The notes below the pieces were generated by a model. The model made no database searches. It worked only from the letters and a program-made list of their open reading frames with translations, and had not been told where the DNA came from. 64,000 bases of DNA, taken from the NCBI RefSeq assembly GCF_042920265.1, contig NZ_JBDQZI010000007.1, forward strand, positions 1 to 64,000. Direction: 5' to 3'. This document shows positions 1-8,834 of this stretch, in pieces. How positions within the stretch are numbered: the stretch's first letter is position 1; every line of letters begins with the position of its first letter. Position numbers and translations under genes: made by a program. The DNA comes from Lysinibacillus_B sp042920265. Its GTDB lineage: Bacteria; Bacillota; Bacilli; Bacillales_A; Planococcaceae.

Positions 1-61
1 GTTTTTAATACGGATTCTTAAATGATCCCAGGGGCTGTTCGGCTTTCCTTCACTTCTACTA

Positions 62-104
62 TAAAAAAATAGTAGCACAAACCATGGCCGTGGTTTGTAC
101 TACT
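62..104 (-). terminator. Rho-independent terminator of the yqfW gene
   Basis: Read on the minus strand, a 14-bp near-perfect stem (AGTAGTACAAACCA with its complement) is followed by a run of T residues. It lies directly downstream of the minus-strand nucleotidase gene and would end the ispG-yqfW transcript. Confidence 0.8.
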
Positions 105-123
105 AATGTTAGTATGTTTTTTA

Positions 124-702
124 TTAAAATTTTTTTTGAATCCATTCATTTGCTTCGAGCCAGTTGTTGACACGAATTACATTTGAAGGGATAGATAACT
201 GGTTATATGGTGTATTAAATAGCAACACCGGAATATTTAGTTCCTCTGCAATCATAACGGCATTATCATGTTTGTCTTCGAAAAACGCATCAACCTGATA
301 TTGGCGAGCCGCTGCAATTTTATCGTGACTGCCGATGAGTTCGATATGGTGATAAGGAATTTGTTGCTCTTGGAACCAATTCGTTGTCACATCAAAAACA
401 TTTTCGCCACGAGCTGAGATATAAAATAGCTCATATACATTTTCCCAGGCATTTAAAATTTGTTTTGCATGTGTTGCTGCTTCACTTACTGCATACATAG
501 CTGGTTCATTTTCCTTAAACCATGCGTTAAAGCTAGCGCGGTCGATTGGATGGGGGAATGCGCTTAAAAAATCATATTCGACTACATCGTTCAGTGTAAT
601 ATTGACGTTGTACTCTTTATTAATATGTGGAATTAATGTCGCAGGGCATGTGACTGTTCCATCAATATCAATCCCAAAGCGTGGTTTTGTTTTGGATGTC
701 AC
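124..702 (-). CDS. yqfW: HAD-family 5'(3')-nucleotidase-like protein, YqfW type
   Basis: A 192-residue protein of the haloacid dehalogenase superfamily. The N-terminal FGIDIDGTV is HAD motif I, with the nucleophile and acid/base Asp pair, and FFEDKHDNA near residue 140 supplies the late acidic motif. The family (NT5C-like) removes phosphate from nucleotides; the substrate here is not known. The GTG start at 702 is preceded by GAGAGGTG at suitable spacing. It lies 15 bp downstream of ispG on the same strand, as in Bacillus subtilis where yqfW is next to ispG, so the two are probably co-transcribed. Confidence 0.8.
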   Translation of the reverse strand: MTSKTKPRFGIDIDGTVTCPATLIPHINKEYNVNITLNDVVEYDFLSAFPHPIDRASFNAWFKENEPAMYAVSEAATHAKQILNAWENVYELFYISARGENVFDVTTNWFQEQQIPYHHIELIGSHDKIAAARQYQVDAFFEDKHDNAVMIAEELNIPVLLFNTPYNQLSIPSNVIRVNNWLEANEWIQKKF

Positions 703-717
703 GCGGAAACACCTCTC

Positions 718-1827
718 TTATGCATTCGCTTTTGTGTCAGCTTCACGCTGTTGTGCCATTTCAGCAGCCAGCTTATCAATTTCTTTTTTCAATTCGTCTA
801 CCATCGTTTCTTCAGGTACTTTACGCACTGTTTTCCCTTTCATGAATAGAAGGCCTTCACCACGCGCACCAGCAATCCCGATATCTGCTTCACGAGCTTC
901 CCCAGGACCATTTACCGCACAACCTAATACAGCTACTTTTAATGGTACATTTAATTTTGAAATATATTCTTCTACTTCGTTTGCAATCGAGATCAGGTCA
1001 ATTTCAATACGACCACAAGTAGGGCAAGAAATTAATGTCGCCATATTCGATGCAAGACCGAATGATTTTAGTAATTCACGTGCGACTTTTATTTCTTCTA
1101 CTGGGTCTGCTGAAAGTGAAATACGAAGTGTGTTACCGATGCCTTTTGAAAGAATAGCACCAAGACCAGCAGCTGATTTTACTGTACCAGCAAATAGGGT
1201 ACCTGATTCTGTAATACCTAAGTGTAGCGGATAGTCAAATGCTTGTGCCGCTTTTTCATAGGCTTCAATCGCTAAGTTTACATCAGAAGCTTTCATCGAC
1301 ACGATAATGTCGTGGAAGTCTAGGTCTTCTAAAATTTTAATATGGTGTAGCGCTGATTCAACCATCCCATCAGCTGTAGGGTAGCCGTATTTTTCTAAAA
1401 TATGGCGCTCTAATGAACCTGCATTTACACCGATACGAATCGGAATATTTTTCGCTTTCGCTGCGTTAACAACTGCTTCTACCTTTTCACGACGACCGAT
1501 ATTCCCTGGATTAATACGAACTTTATCAATGCCGTTTTCGATCGCTTTTAATGCTAAACGGTAGTCAAAGTGAATATCTGCAACAAGCGGAATGTTAATT
1601 TGTTTTTTAATATCGGCAATCGCATCAGCTGCGCGCTCATCAGGAACAGCTACACGCACGATTTGACAACCAGCTTCTTCTAAACGTTTAATTTCTGCAA
1701 CAGTGGCTTCTACATCATGTGTTTTTGTTGTACACATACTTTGAATAACTACTTCATTGTTACCACCAATCGTTAAATTACCAACACGTACAGGGCGTGT
1801 TTTTGTACGGTGAACGATTTCACTCAT
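718..1827 (-). CDS. ispG: 4-hydroxy-3-methylbut-2-enyl diphosphate synthase (flavodoxin)
   Basis: IspG (GcpE) makes HMBPP from MEcPP in the penultimate step of the MEP isoprenoid pathway, using a [4Fe-4S] cluster. The 369-residue protein is of the short bacterial form: an N-terminal TIM barrel (RTKTRPVRVGNLTIGG, VADIHFDYRLAL, KVRINPGNIG) and a C-terminal cluster domain with ISCPTCGR and LGCAVNGPGEA holding the three cluster cysteines. The reading frame extends to 1869, but the ATG at 1827 is chosen because AAGGAGAG lies just upstream. The family is unmistakable from these motifs. Confidence 0.97.
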   Translation of the reverse strand: MSEIVHRTKTRPVRVGNLTIGGNNEVVIQSMCTTKTHDVEATVAEIKRLEEAGCQIVRVAVPDERAADAIADIKKQINIPLVADIHFDYRLALKAIENGIDKVRINPGNIGRREKVEAVVNAAKAKNIPIRIGVNAGSLERHILEKYGYPTADGMVESALHHIKILEDLDFHDIIVSMKASDVNLAIEAYEKAAQAFDYPLHLGITESGTLFAGTVKSAAGLGAILSKGIGNTLRISLSADPVEEIKVARELLKSFGLASNMATLISCPTCGRIEIDLISIANEVEEYISKLNVPLKVAVLGCAVNGPGEAREADIGIAGARGEGLLFMKGKTVRKVPEETMVDELKKEIDKLAAEMAQQREADTKANA

Positions 1828-1925
1828 TTCATTTCTCTCCTTTTCGGGCTTTAATACATAAGCCGTCACTGAAACCTATTTTAGCAGTCTGTGAAAGTAA
1901 AAAACAAGGAAGAATAACTGATTTA

Positions 1926-2249
1926 TTATTTTTCACAACGATTTACTGGTTTTATCGGGATTAAAACTTCTTCCCCAGCAACTAATGATTGCTTTTCAAG
2001 ATGTGGATTATATCGAAAAAATAGAGTAAGTCGTTCGGATTGAGAGATATTATATTCGTAAGGTACTGCCGCAAATAAACTATGAATGGTATCGTTTGGA
2101 GTGACTTTTACACGTACGGTTTCATATTCAACTATTTGTACACAATCGCCTTCGTAAAACTCTGCTAAAGGTAATGTACCTTCCTGTAAGTCAATTTTAA
2201 TAACGGCGACAACAACAAAAAATAGAACAGTCCATAAAAGTAAACGCAA
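1926..2249 (-). CDS. yqfZ: Small membrane-anchored LysM-like protein, YqfZ type
   Basis: A 107-residue protein with one N-terminal membrane segment (LLLWTVLFFVVVAVI) followed by an extracytoplasmic part. Its C-terminal half (VTPNDTIHSLF, then FFRYNPHLEKQSLVAGEEVLIPI) has the shape of a LysM peptidoglycan-binding module. The open frame continues upstream to 2267, but AAGGAGGG lies inside that extension, so the TTG at 2249 is the likely start. The position directly upstream of ispG on the same strand matches yqfZ in B. subtilis. The function is unknown; a cell-wall role is inferred from LysM. Confidence 0.7.
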   Translation of the reverse strand: MRLLLWTVLFFVVVAVIKIDLQEGTLPLAEFYEGDCVQIVEYETVRVKVTPNDTIHSLFAAVPYEYNISQSERLTLFFRYNPHLEKQSLVAGEEVLIPIKPVNRCEK

Positions 2250-2304
2250 AAAAATCCCTCCTTGCACAACACTATATGTGTGAATGAGAGATTCATGCTT
2301 ATTT

Positions 2305-2805
2305 TTAGGACTGTTTTGGATATTTTGTTAAAGCAATGATGATAAATAACATTGTGATAAAGATTCCTATTAAAGTAGTCCACGTGCCTGATAATTGGAA
2401 CATCTCAGAGAGAATGGAAATGAGTATTGCCCATGTAGCAGCAAACGCAGCTGTACGCCAAATATGACGATATTCACCGCGGCGTTTCATGATTTTGCTG
2501 AAAAAATAACCAGCCAATGCATATAAACTAATACGCGCAAAAATTAATAGCGTCGTAAAAATAAATAAGAAAATAAAAGCAAATGGGTAAAGTAACCACT
2601 GAATATCAGCAATGTACTCCGTTAAGCCATCGATGTTTAGTACATTTTCGTTAACCCCTGTTGTAAATTGCCCGAATGAAAAAGCGGTTATAAGGGTAAT
2701 CAATATAAACACATATTGAATAACTTTTCCAATGGATAAAATGCGGTATGCGGCTAATTTTTTAGGGTTTATTAAACTATCAATAAATAATTGTGAGTGT
2801 TTCAT
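2305..2805 (-). CDS. DUF1189-type membrane protein, YqgB-like
   Basis: A 166-residue integral membrane protein with about four hydrophobic segments and a short N-terminal cytoplasmic part (MKHSQLFIDSLINPKKLAAYR). The opening and the ISLYALAGYFFSKIMKRRGEYRHIWRTAAF stretch resemble DUF1189 proteins, and its position between yqfZ and yqgC matches yqgB of B. subtilis, although that protein is longer. The ATG at 2805 is chosen over the GTG at 2823 because GGAGGAG sits between them. No function can be assigned. Confidence 0.65.
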   Translation of the reverse strand: MKHSQLFIDSLINPKKLAAYRILSIGKVIQYVFILITLITAFSFGQFTTGVNENVLNIDGLTEYIADIQWLLYPFAFIFLFIFTTLLIFARISLYALAGYFFSKIMKRRGEYRHIWRTAAFAATWAILISILSEMFQLSGTWTTLIGIFITMLFIIIALTKYPKQS

Positions 2806-2916
2806 GTCATTTCTCCTCCACACGCAAGTTTAACATGAAAAGTGTAGAAGGAAAATGAACATTGCTTGAAACCTTTTGGCGTATTGTACGTAAATCGAAT
2901 AGAAAGGAGAGGTTTT

Positions 2917-3396
2917 ATGGATATCGTTGCATGGATTTTAATCATTGCATTTTTTGCGATCGCATTTATTGGGCTCATTTATCCAATTATTCCATCGGTG
3001 CTGTTTATAGTAGGTGGATTTGTCGTATACGGTTTATTTTATAGCTTTAGTGAACTACCTTGGTGGTTTTGGCTGATTGAAATATTATTAGTTGTATTAT
3101 TATTTGGCGCAGATACAGTTTCGAATTTAATTGGTGTCAAGAAATTTGGTGGCTCAAAAGCAGGCATGTGGGGAAGTACAATCGGATTGTTAGTTGGACC
3201 GTTTGTCATTCCGTTTGCTGGTATTTTAATTGGTCCGTTTTTAGGGGCGGTAATAGCAGAGCTACTGATCACGAAATCAGATTGGGAACAAGCATTAAAA
3301 ACAGGCGTTGGTTCGCTAGTTGGCTTTTTAACATCGGTTGTCACAAAGGGGATTTTGCAAGCAATTATGATTATATTGTTTGTGATCGCCATTTAA
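2917..3396 (+). CDS. yqgC: DUF456 membrane protein, YqgC type
   Basis: A 159-residue, almost wholly hydrophobic protein with a glycine-rich repeated pattern typical of DUF456 (GLIYPIIPSVLFIVGG; then GGSKAGMWGSTIGLLVGPFVIPFAGILIGPFLGAVIAELL). The ATG at 2917 follows AAAGGAGAGG. Divergent from the DUF1189 gene and 131 bp before sodA, as in B. subtilis. The function is unknown. Confidence 0.75.
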   Translation: MDIVAWILIIAFFAIAFIGLIYPIIPSVLFIVGGFVVYGLFYSFSELPWWFWLIEILLVVLLFGADTVSNLIGVKKFGGSKAGMWGSTIGLLVGPFVIPFAGILIGPFLGAVIAELLITKSDWEQALKTGVGSLVGFLTSVVTKGILQAIMIILFVIAI

Positions 3397-3527
3397 CTTC
3401 CCTAAATTTCCGTCAAAAGGCTGATTTGCCATTTTGAGTGCTTTTTTAGTTGAACGTCTGGGCTAATTTTGATACCTTAGTTAATGGAATCATATTAATT
3501 TTATTTATTTCAAGGAGGAACTTAATT

Positions 3528-4133
3528 ATGGCTTACAAATTACCAGAATTAACTTATGCTTACGATGCATTAGAACCACATATCGATGCACGCACAATGG
3601 AAATCCACCATTCTAAACACCACAATACGTATGTAACAAACTTAAACGCAGCAGTAGAAGGTACTGAATTCGCTGAAAAAGACATCAACGAACTAATTGC
3701 GAACTTAGACGCTCTACCAGCGGATAAGCAAACAGCTGTACGTAACAACGGTGGCGGTCACGCAAACCACACATTATTCTGGGAAGTAATCGCGCCAGGC
3801 GGTTCGAATACACCAGTTGGTGAGGTTGCAAAAGCAATCGACGCTAAATTCGGTTCTTTCGATGCATTCAAAGAAGAGTTCGCTAAAGCGGCAACAACTC
3901 GTTTCGGTTCAGGTTGGGCTTGGTTAATCGTTGAGGGTGACGGTGTAGCTGTAACATCAACTCCAAACCAAGACTCTCCAGTAATGGAAGGTAAAACACC
4001 AATCTTAGGTTTAGACGTGTGGGAGCACGCTTACTACTTAAACTACCAAAACCGTCGTCCAGACTACATCACTGCATTCTGGAACGTAGTGAACTGGGAC
4101 GTAGTAGAGAAAAAGTTCCAAGAAGCTAAATAA
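3528..4133 (+). CDS. sodA: Superoxide dismutase, Mn type
   Basis: SodA converts superoxide to oxygen and peroxide in the cytoplasm. The 201-residue protein has the Fe/Mn-SOD fold signatures: HHSKHHNTYV near residue 27 (first metal His), GGGHANHTLFW (second His), and DVWEHAYYLNY near residue 163 (Asp and His ligands). The Gln in NQDSPVM, where Mn enzymes place their hydrogen-bonding Gln, favours manganese. The strong AAGGAGG before the ATG at 3528 sets the start; an upstream open extension is ignored. Codons are highly regular, as in an abundantly expressed gene. yqgC-sodA order matches B. subtilis. Confidence 0.97.
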   Translation: MAYKLPELTYAYDALEPHIDARTMEIHHSKHHNTYVTNLNAAVEGTEFAEKDINELIANLDALPADKQTAVRNNGGGHANHTLFWEVIAPGGSNTPVGEVAKAIDAKFGSFDAFKEEFAKAATTRFGSGWAWLIVEGDGVAVTSTPNQDSPVMEGKTPILGLDVWEHAYYLNYQNRRPDYITAFWNVVNWDVVEKKFQEAK

Positions 4134-4228
4134 TAAAAATTTCTGCACTGAAAGCGAAGCGACAGGTGCAAAGTAATCGCGAAGATTTTAGCTGTTCTTC
4201 GAAATCTATAGTTTGCTATTCATATAAA

Positions 4229-4262
4229 AAATACCTCTAATGCTAACATTAGAGGTATTTTC
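4229..4262 (+). terminator. Bidirectional terminator between sodA and the fluoride channel genes
   Basis: AATACCTCTAATG and its complement form a perfect stem with a 4-nt loop, flanked by A residues on the left and T residues on the right. It can stop both sodA and the convergent minus-strand transcript. Confidence 0.8.
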
Positions 4263-4302
4263 TATTGCCTAAAGTATAAGTGGATAGCGGCTAAATTAGT
4301 TT

Positions 4303-4641
4303 TTACGAAATGAACAGCGCAATAAAAAAAGCGCCTACCCCTAAAAGAACACTCCCGATCCAATACAAAGATGCCAACCCAAACTGCCGTGCTTTCACAA
4401 GTTGCAGCGTTTCATAGCTATATGTAGAAAAAGTTGTAAAGGCACCTAAAAAGCCAATCCCTACTAATTGATACAATGTATCGGCAACTTCACTGGCTAT
4501 AACGATCCCTAATAAAAAAGCACCAACTATATTAACGATGCAAGTAGGAAATGGAAAGCCTTTATGAATAGTAGATAATTTTTTACTCACAATAAATCGA
4601 CTAATCGCGCCAAAAAATCCACCAATCATGACATAAATCAT
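4303..4641 (-). CDS. crcB: Fluoride channel subunit FluC/CrcB (second gene of pair)
   Basis: A 112-residue four-helix membrane protein. GGFFGAISRFIVS at the N-terminus, NIVGAFLLGI in the second helix and GFLGAFTTFSTYSYE in the third are the hallmark FluC motifs, including the Phe box and the Na+-binding turn. FluC dimers export fluoride. The ATG overlaps the stop of the upstream crcB by 4 bp (ATGA), and GGAGGTG precedes it. In many Firmicutes two paralogues are adjacent and form a heterodimer; that is inferred here from the overlap. Confidence 0.92.
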   Translation of the reverse strand: MIYVMIGGFFGAISRFIVSKKLSTIHKGFPFPTCIVNIVGAFLLGIVIASEVADTLYQLVGIGFLGAFTTFSTYSYETLQLVKARQFGLASLYWIGSVLLGVGAFFIALFIS

Positions 4642-5006
4642 GATGGAACACCTCCACTCCCGAGCTTATAGCCAATTAAGCTAAGAAAAAGGCCACCAAT
4701 CATAGAACAACTAATGTAAAGAAAAGCGGTTCCATATAATTCACCAGAAACGAGTGTAGCCGTTTCATAGCTGAATGTAGAAAAGGTTGTAAAAGCACCA
4801 AGTACACCCGTTGTTAAAGCAAGTCGTATATGTGGATAGTTATTAAATAACGTTCCACTCAGAATAAAGCTAAGCAGGAAGCACCCAACTAAATTAGCGA
4901 TCAATGTTGCGAGTGGAAATCCACCCTCATATATAACGGTTTGGCTTAGGCAATATCGGAGCAATGCGCCAACTACCCCTCCGACTCCAACAGCGAATAA
5001 TTCCAT
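4638..5006 (-). CDS. crcB: Fluoride channel subunit FluC/CrcB (first gene of pair)
   Basis: A 122-residue four-helix protein with GGVVGALLRYCLSQ, NLVGCFLLSF and GVLGAFTTFSTFSYE, the same FluC motifs as the next gene. The ATG at 5006 is chosen over the GTG at 5015 because of GAGGTG spacing. It is first in a two-gene overlapping operon. I looked upstream for a fluoride riboswitch and did not see its conserved core, so regulation is not evident. Confidence 0.92.
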   Translation of the reverse strand: MELFAVGVGGVVGALLRYCLSQTVIYEGGFPLATLIANLVGCFLLSFILSGTLFNNYPHIRLALTTGVLGAFTTFSTFSYETATLVSGELYGTAFLYISCSMIGGLFLSLIGYKLGSGGVPS

Positions 5007-5360
5007 GTAATTCACCTCGATGTATATCCTCTTTTATTATTTAACAAGATATCAGGAAAAATGGAAACCTTTTCGCGACCAACCTAGTCATTATTAAAAA
5101 GGGGTCTGCCGTAATCGCATCTTTTTTCTAATAGAAGATAATGTTATACTAAAGGGCATGGGTTTTTTAGCGTATTGGAAAGTATACGTTTCATGGATCC
5201 TCGAATAAGAACGATCTATAAGTGTTTATTTCCAACCTAGCCATGAAAAATGATTTCAAAACGGTTAAAAGATAAACCCGATTGCATTATAAAAAATCTA
5301 TCCACAATTTTTATCGGAAAAATATAATTTGAAATAGTTTCAAAGAAAGGGGAACGGAAG
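5007..5360. other. Divergent intergenic region between crcB and pbpA
   Basis: No gene is seen here. The best promoter candidate reading right is an extended -10 (TG, one base, TATACT at 5145-5150) with TTTTTT 17 bp upstream at 5122-5127. It would give pbpA a leader of about 200 nt. The -35 match is poor, so this is tentative. Confidence 0.4.
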
Positions 5361-7577
5361 GTGCGAAAACCGATACCAAATAACAACAATAAGAATGCTA
5401 AAGCAAAACAACGTGCAAACTTAACATTCCGCATGAACATCCTTTTCTTTTCAATCTTTTTATTGTTCTCAATATTGATTTTTCGTCTAGGCTACTTGCA
5501 AATTGTCAAAGGGGAAGATTATGTACTTGAATTAGAGCGAACAGAAGAAGTACGTGTCAACACAAGTGTGCCGCGTGGGCGTATTTATGATCGGTACGGT
5601 CGTATTTTAGTTGATAATCAGCCTGAAAATGCCATTACGTATACGAAACTGCCAACGACGAAAAGAGATGAAATGTTAGAGGTGGCAAAAGATTTAGCGC
5701 AATTGATCGATATGCCGACAAATCGTGTAACGTATCGCGACAAGCAAGACTTTTGGATTTTGAATAATAATGAGGCAGCCAAAGAAAAAGTAACGGATAA
5801 AGAAATGCAAGAATTCCGTAAAGCGAATGAAAATATTGAAGAAAGTGAAGTCGATAAAGAATATAATCGTCGTATTCTCGAACGGATCACGGACGAAGAA
5901 TTAGCGCAGCTAACGGATTTTGATTTAGAAGTGCTAGCCATTTACCGTGAGATGACGTCAGGCTATAATTTATCGCCACAAATTATTAAAAGTGAAAATG
6001 TAACGGATGCAGAATTTGCCCTAGTATCCGAACGATTATCAGAATTACCGGGTGTCAATACGACAACCGATTGGAAACGTGTGCGTTTAGCATCGCTCGC
6101 TGTCCTTGGACGTACAACAACACCGAGCAAAGGGATTCCGAAAAGTAAGTTAAACTACTACCTCGCTCGAGAATATTCGCGAAATGATCGTGTGGGGGAA
6201 AGTTATTTTGAAGCGGAGTATGAAGAGTTATTACAAGGTGAAAAATCCGTTGTCAAAAACTTAACAAATAAAAAAGGCGAAGTTGTTGAAACAATTACAA
6301 CCTATGCAGGCGAACCAGGGAAAGATTTAGTTACAACGCTTGATATGGAATTGCAACAAGAAGCAGAGCGTATTGTTGAAAAATATTTATTGCAAATGAA
6401 AGCTTCAGGCGGTTCTTCACTGTTAGACAGAGCATTTTACGTTATGATGGATCCGAATACAGGTGAAATTTTAAGTATGGTTGGCAAGAAAATCGAGTAT
6501 GACGAAGAAACGCGAGAGCGCTATATGATTGATTATTCTTATGGCGCCTTTACAACCGCTTATGAAGCAGGTTCGGCGGTGAAGGCCGCAACAGTATTAA
6601 CCGCTTATCATGAAGGGGTTATTTCACCAGGAACCGTTTTAGTCGATCAGCCTATTTTACTAGCAGGTACACAGCCAAAAAGCTCCGTATTTAACCGTGG
6701 TGGCGCCATTGCGATGAATGACGTAAGAGCTTTAGAACAATCATCCAACTCGTATATGTTCCAACTAGCCATTAAAATGGGGGGGACGAACTATTACCGT
6801 AATATGGGGCTAAGATTGAAAGATGATACACTGCAACGTATGCGCAACGGTTATGCGCAGTTTGGTTTAGGGGTTGAAACAGGTATTGATTTACCGGGAG
6901 AAATGACGGGATACCAAGGGGTAATGGATACGCCGGGTAAAATGCTCGACTTAGCAATTGGCCAGTTTGATACGTATACGCCACTTCAGCTCGCACAGTA
7001 TATTTCTACTATTGCCAATGGTGGTTATCGTATTCAGCCACGATTACTAAAAGAAATCCGTAACCCTTCTGCTGATGGTGAAAAGCTTGGCACATTAGTG
7101 GAAGAAGTACAGCCGAAAATTTTAAATCGTATTTCTAACACAGATGCAGAAATTGCGCAGGTAAAAGAAGGCTTACGTCGCGTGTATGTCGGTTCTTATG
7201 GTTCCGCTAGAAGTAAATTTTATGATACACCTTATACAGCAGCAGGTAAAACAGGTACGGCAGAGGTAGTATATTACGGACCACAAAAGGAGCGCTACGG
7301 TACAGAAGTGTTAAGCCTTATTCATGTTGGTTTTGCGCCATATGAAAATCCTGAAGTAGCGTATGCCGTAGTCATTCCTTGGGCTACGACAAACCACAAT
7401 AGATATACATCGTATAATAACTATATTGCTAGAGAAGTGTTAGATGCTTATTTTGCACTAAAAGAAAAGCGTGCAAGTGATGGGAAATTAGCTAATACCG
7501 TAGAGCAAGACATTTTACCAGCTCTATCAAAAGACATTCTGGATGAAGATGAAGAAGAAGAAAAAGTAAATGAATAA
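5361..7577 (+). CDS. pbpA: Class B penicillin-binding protein (transpeptidase), PbpA/PBP2a type
   Basis: A 738-residue monofunctional transpeptidase that cross-links peptidoglycan during elongation. One N-terminal membrane anchor (residues about 25-47) is followed by the dimerisation domain (VPRGRIYDRYGRIL near residue 70) and the transpeptidase domain. The catalytic motifs are GSAVKAA (SxxK, Ser near 400), SSN (near 453) and KTGTAE (near 627). The C-terminus is very acidic. The GTG start follows AAAGGGGAACGGAAGG. As in B. subtilis it directly precedes pstS; the yqgE transporter gene normally before it is absent. Confidence 0.95.
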   Translation: MRKPIPNNNNKNAKAKQRANLTFRMNILFFSIFLLFSILIFRLGYLQIVKGEDYVLELERTEEVRVNTSVPRGRIYDRYGRILVDNQPENAITYTKLPTTKRDEMLEVAKDLAQLIDMPTNRVTYRDKQDFWILNNNEAAKEKVTDKEMQEFRKANENIEESEVDKEYNRRILERITDEELAQLTDFDLEVLAIYREMTSGYNLSPQIIKSENVTDAEFALVSERLSELPGVNTTTDWKRVRLASLAVLGRTTTPSKGIPKSKLNYYLAREYSRNDRVGESYFEAEYEELLQGEKSVVKNLTNKKGEVVETITTYAGEPGKDLVTTLDMELQQEAERIVEKYLLQMKASGGSSLLDRAFYVMMDPNTGEILSMVGKKIEYDEETRERYMIDYSYGAFTTAYEAGSAVKAATVLTAYHEGVISPGTVLVDQPILLAGTQPKSSVFNRGGAIAMNDVRALEQSSNSYMFQLAIKMGGTNYYRNMGLRLKDDTLQRMRNGYAQFGLGVETGIDLPGEMTGYQGVMDTPGKMLDLAIGQFDTYTPLQLAQYISTIANGGYRIQPRLLKEIRNPSADGEKLGTLVEEVQPKILNRISNTDAEIAQVKEGLRRVYVGSYGSARSKFYDTPYTAAGKTGTAEVVYYGPQKERYGTEVLSLIHVGFAPYENPEVAYAVVIPWATTNHNRYTSYNNYIAREVLDAYFALKEKRASDGKLANTVEQDILPALSKDILDEDEEEEKVNE

Positions 7578-7581
7578 TAAT

Positions 7582-7627
7582 AAAAGGAGTGATTTCATAG
7601 GCGTAGGTCTAGGAAATCGCTCCTTTT
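7582..7627 (+). terminator. Terminator of pbpA
   Basis: GGAGTGATTTC pairs with GAAATCGCTCC, one G-T pair, and is followed by TTTTT. It separates pbpA from the phosphate operon. Confidence 0.75.
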
Positions 7628-7650
7628 TACGTGACATGCGATGTTTGAAA

Positions 7651-7687
7651 TTTACATTGTTTCACACTAATTTACGCACGCTTAACA
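7651..7687 (+). promoter_or_regulatory. PhoP-binding Pho box of the pst operon
   Basis: Four direct repeats matching TT(A/T/C)ACA start at 7651 (TTTACA), 7661 (TTCACA), 7671 (TTTACG) and 7682 (TTAACA), one DNA turn apart. This is the arrangement of PhoP-regulated promoters in Bacillus. The last repeat also falls where a -35 would lie for a -10 near 7706-7713; TATAGT at 7719-7724 is an alternative -10. The operon is therefore expected to be induced by phosphate starvation through PhoPR. Confidence 0.85.
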
Positions 7688-7767
7688 ATTCATTTATATG
7701 TTCTCAATAATACGAATCTATAGTGAAACTTGTAAGAATACTTACTTTGATTTGGAGGACATTCACA

Positions 7768-8724
7768 ATGAAAAAATGGAAGTACTTAACAATGACAGCG
7801 GTATTAGGTTCTGCACTACTATTAGGAGCATGTGGTGATGACAAAGATTCAACAACTGCAAACGGTGCAGAAACAGAAACAGAAGAAGGCGCAGCACAAT
7901 TATCAGGTGATGTACTAGGTGACGGTTCATCTACTGTAGCACCAATTATGGAGGCGATCGTAGAAGAATACGCAGGTGTACAACGTGATGTGCGCGTTTC
8001 TGTCGGCGTATCAGGTACTGGTGGTGGGTTCGAAAAATTCATCAACGGTGAAACAGATTTTTCAAATGCCTCTCGTCCTATTAAAGATTCAGAAGCTCAA
8101 AGCTTAAAAGATGCAGGCATTGACTATACAGAATTCGAGATTGCTTACGATGGTTTATCTGTCGTGATTCACCCAGAAAACACTTGGGCTAAGGATTTAA
8201 CAGTAGACCAATTAAAAAAACTTTGGGTAGAAGATGGCACAACAAAGAAATGGTCTGATATCGACCCATCTTGGCCAGCTGAAGAAGTAGTATTTTACTC
8301 ACCAGGTTCTGATTCTGGTACGTATGACTACTTTGATGAAGTAATTCTAGATGGTGAAGATTTAGTGAAAACAGCAACATTATCAGAAGATGATAACGTA
8401 TTAGTACAAGGTGTTGTTGCTGATAAAAATGCGATTGCATTCTTCGGTTATGCTTACTACTTAGCAAACCAAGATAAGTTACAAGTTGTAGCTGTAGATG
8501 GTGTAGAACCAACGAATGAAACGATTGAATCAGGCGAATATTCACCATTATCACGTCCACTTTACGTATACGTGAAAAATGAAGCTTTAAAAAATGAAGC
8601 AACATATGACTTCGTTAAATTCGCACTTGAAAATGCAGGCGACATGGCAGAACTAACAGGTTATGTACGTTCACCACAAGCAAAATATGATGAAGGTTTA
8701 GCGGCACTAGAAGCATTAAAATAA
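7768..8724 (+). CDS. pstS: Phosphate ABC transporter substrate-binding lipoprotein
   Basis: PstS captures phosphate outside the membrane and delivers it to PstCA. The 318-residue protein has a lipoprotein signal ending LLGAC, a short acidic linker, then the binding fold: GDGSSTVAPI near residue 52 and SGTGGGFEKF near residue 88 contact phosphate in the family, and SPGSDSGTYDYF near residue 180 closes the site. The ATG at 7768 follows TTTGGAGG. It is the first gene of the pst operon, directly under the Pho box. Confidence 0.96.
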   Translation: MKKWKYLTMTAVLGSALLLGACGDDKDSTTANGAETETEEGAAQLSGDVLGDGSSTVAPIMEAIVEEYAGVQRDVRVSVGVSGTGGGFEKFINGETDFSNASRPIKDSEAQSLKDAGIDYTEFEIAYDGLSVVIHPENTWAKDLTVDQLKKLWVEDGTTKKWSDIDPSWPAEEVVFYSPGSDSGTYDYFDEVILDGEDLVKTATLSEDDNVLVQGVVADKNAIAFFGYAYYLANQDKLQVVAVDGVEPTNETIESGEYSPLSRPLYVYVKNEALKNEATYDFVKFALENAGDMAELTGYVRSPQAKYDEGLAALEALK

Positions 8725-8727
8725 AAA

Positions 8728-8766
8728 AGCGCGTGTGGTAAGACCGACTTACCGCACGTTTTTTTC
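8728..8766 (+). terminator. Partial terminator between pstS and pstC
   Basis: GCGTGTGGTAAG pairs with CTTACCGCACG and is followed by seven T residues, inside the operon. Such hairpins after a binding-protein gene commonly let part of the transcripts stop, giving more PstS than permease. That role is inferred. Confidence 0.7.
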
Positions 8767-8834
8767 TAAAAAAGAACCGTGCCACTTCGTCACAATTTTG
8801 ATCTAGACTTTTCATATTAAGAAAGGGAGATAGT

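Noticed and set aside
5007..5130. Fluoride riboswitch before crcB
   Set aside because: The conserved GGNGATGG core and pseudoknot partners are not present on the minus strand.
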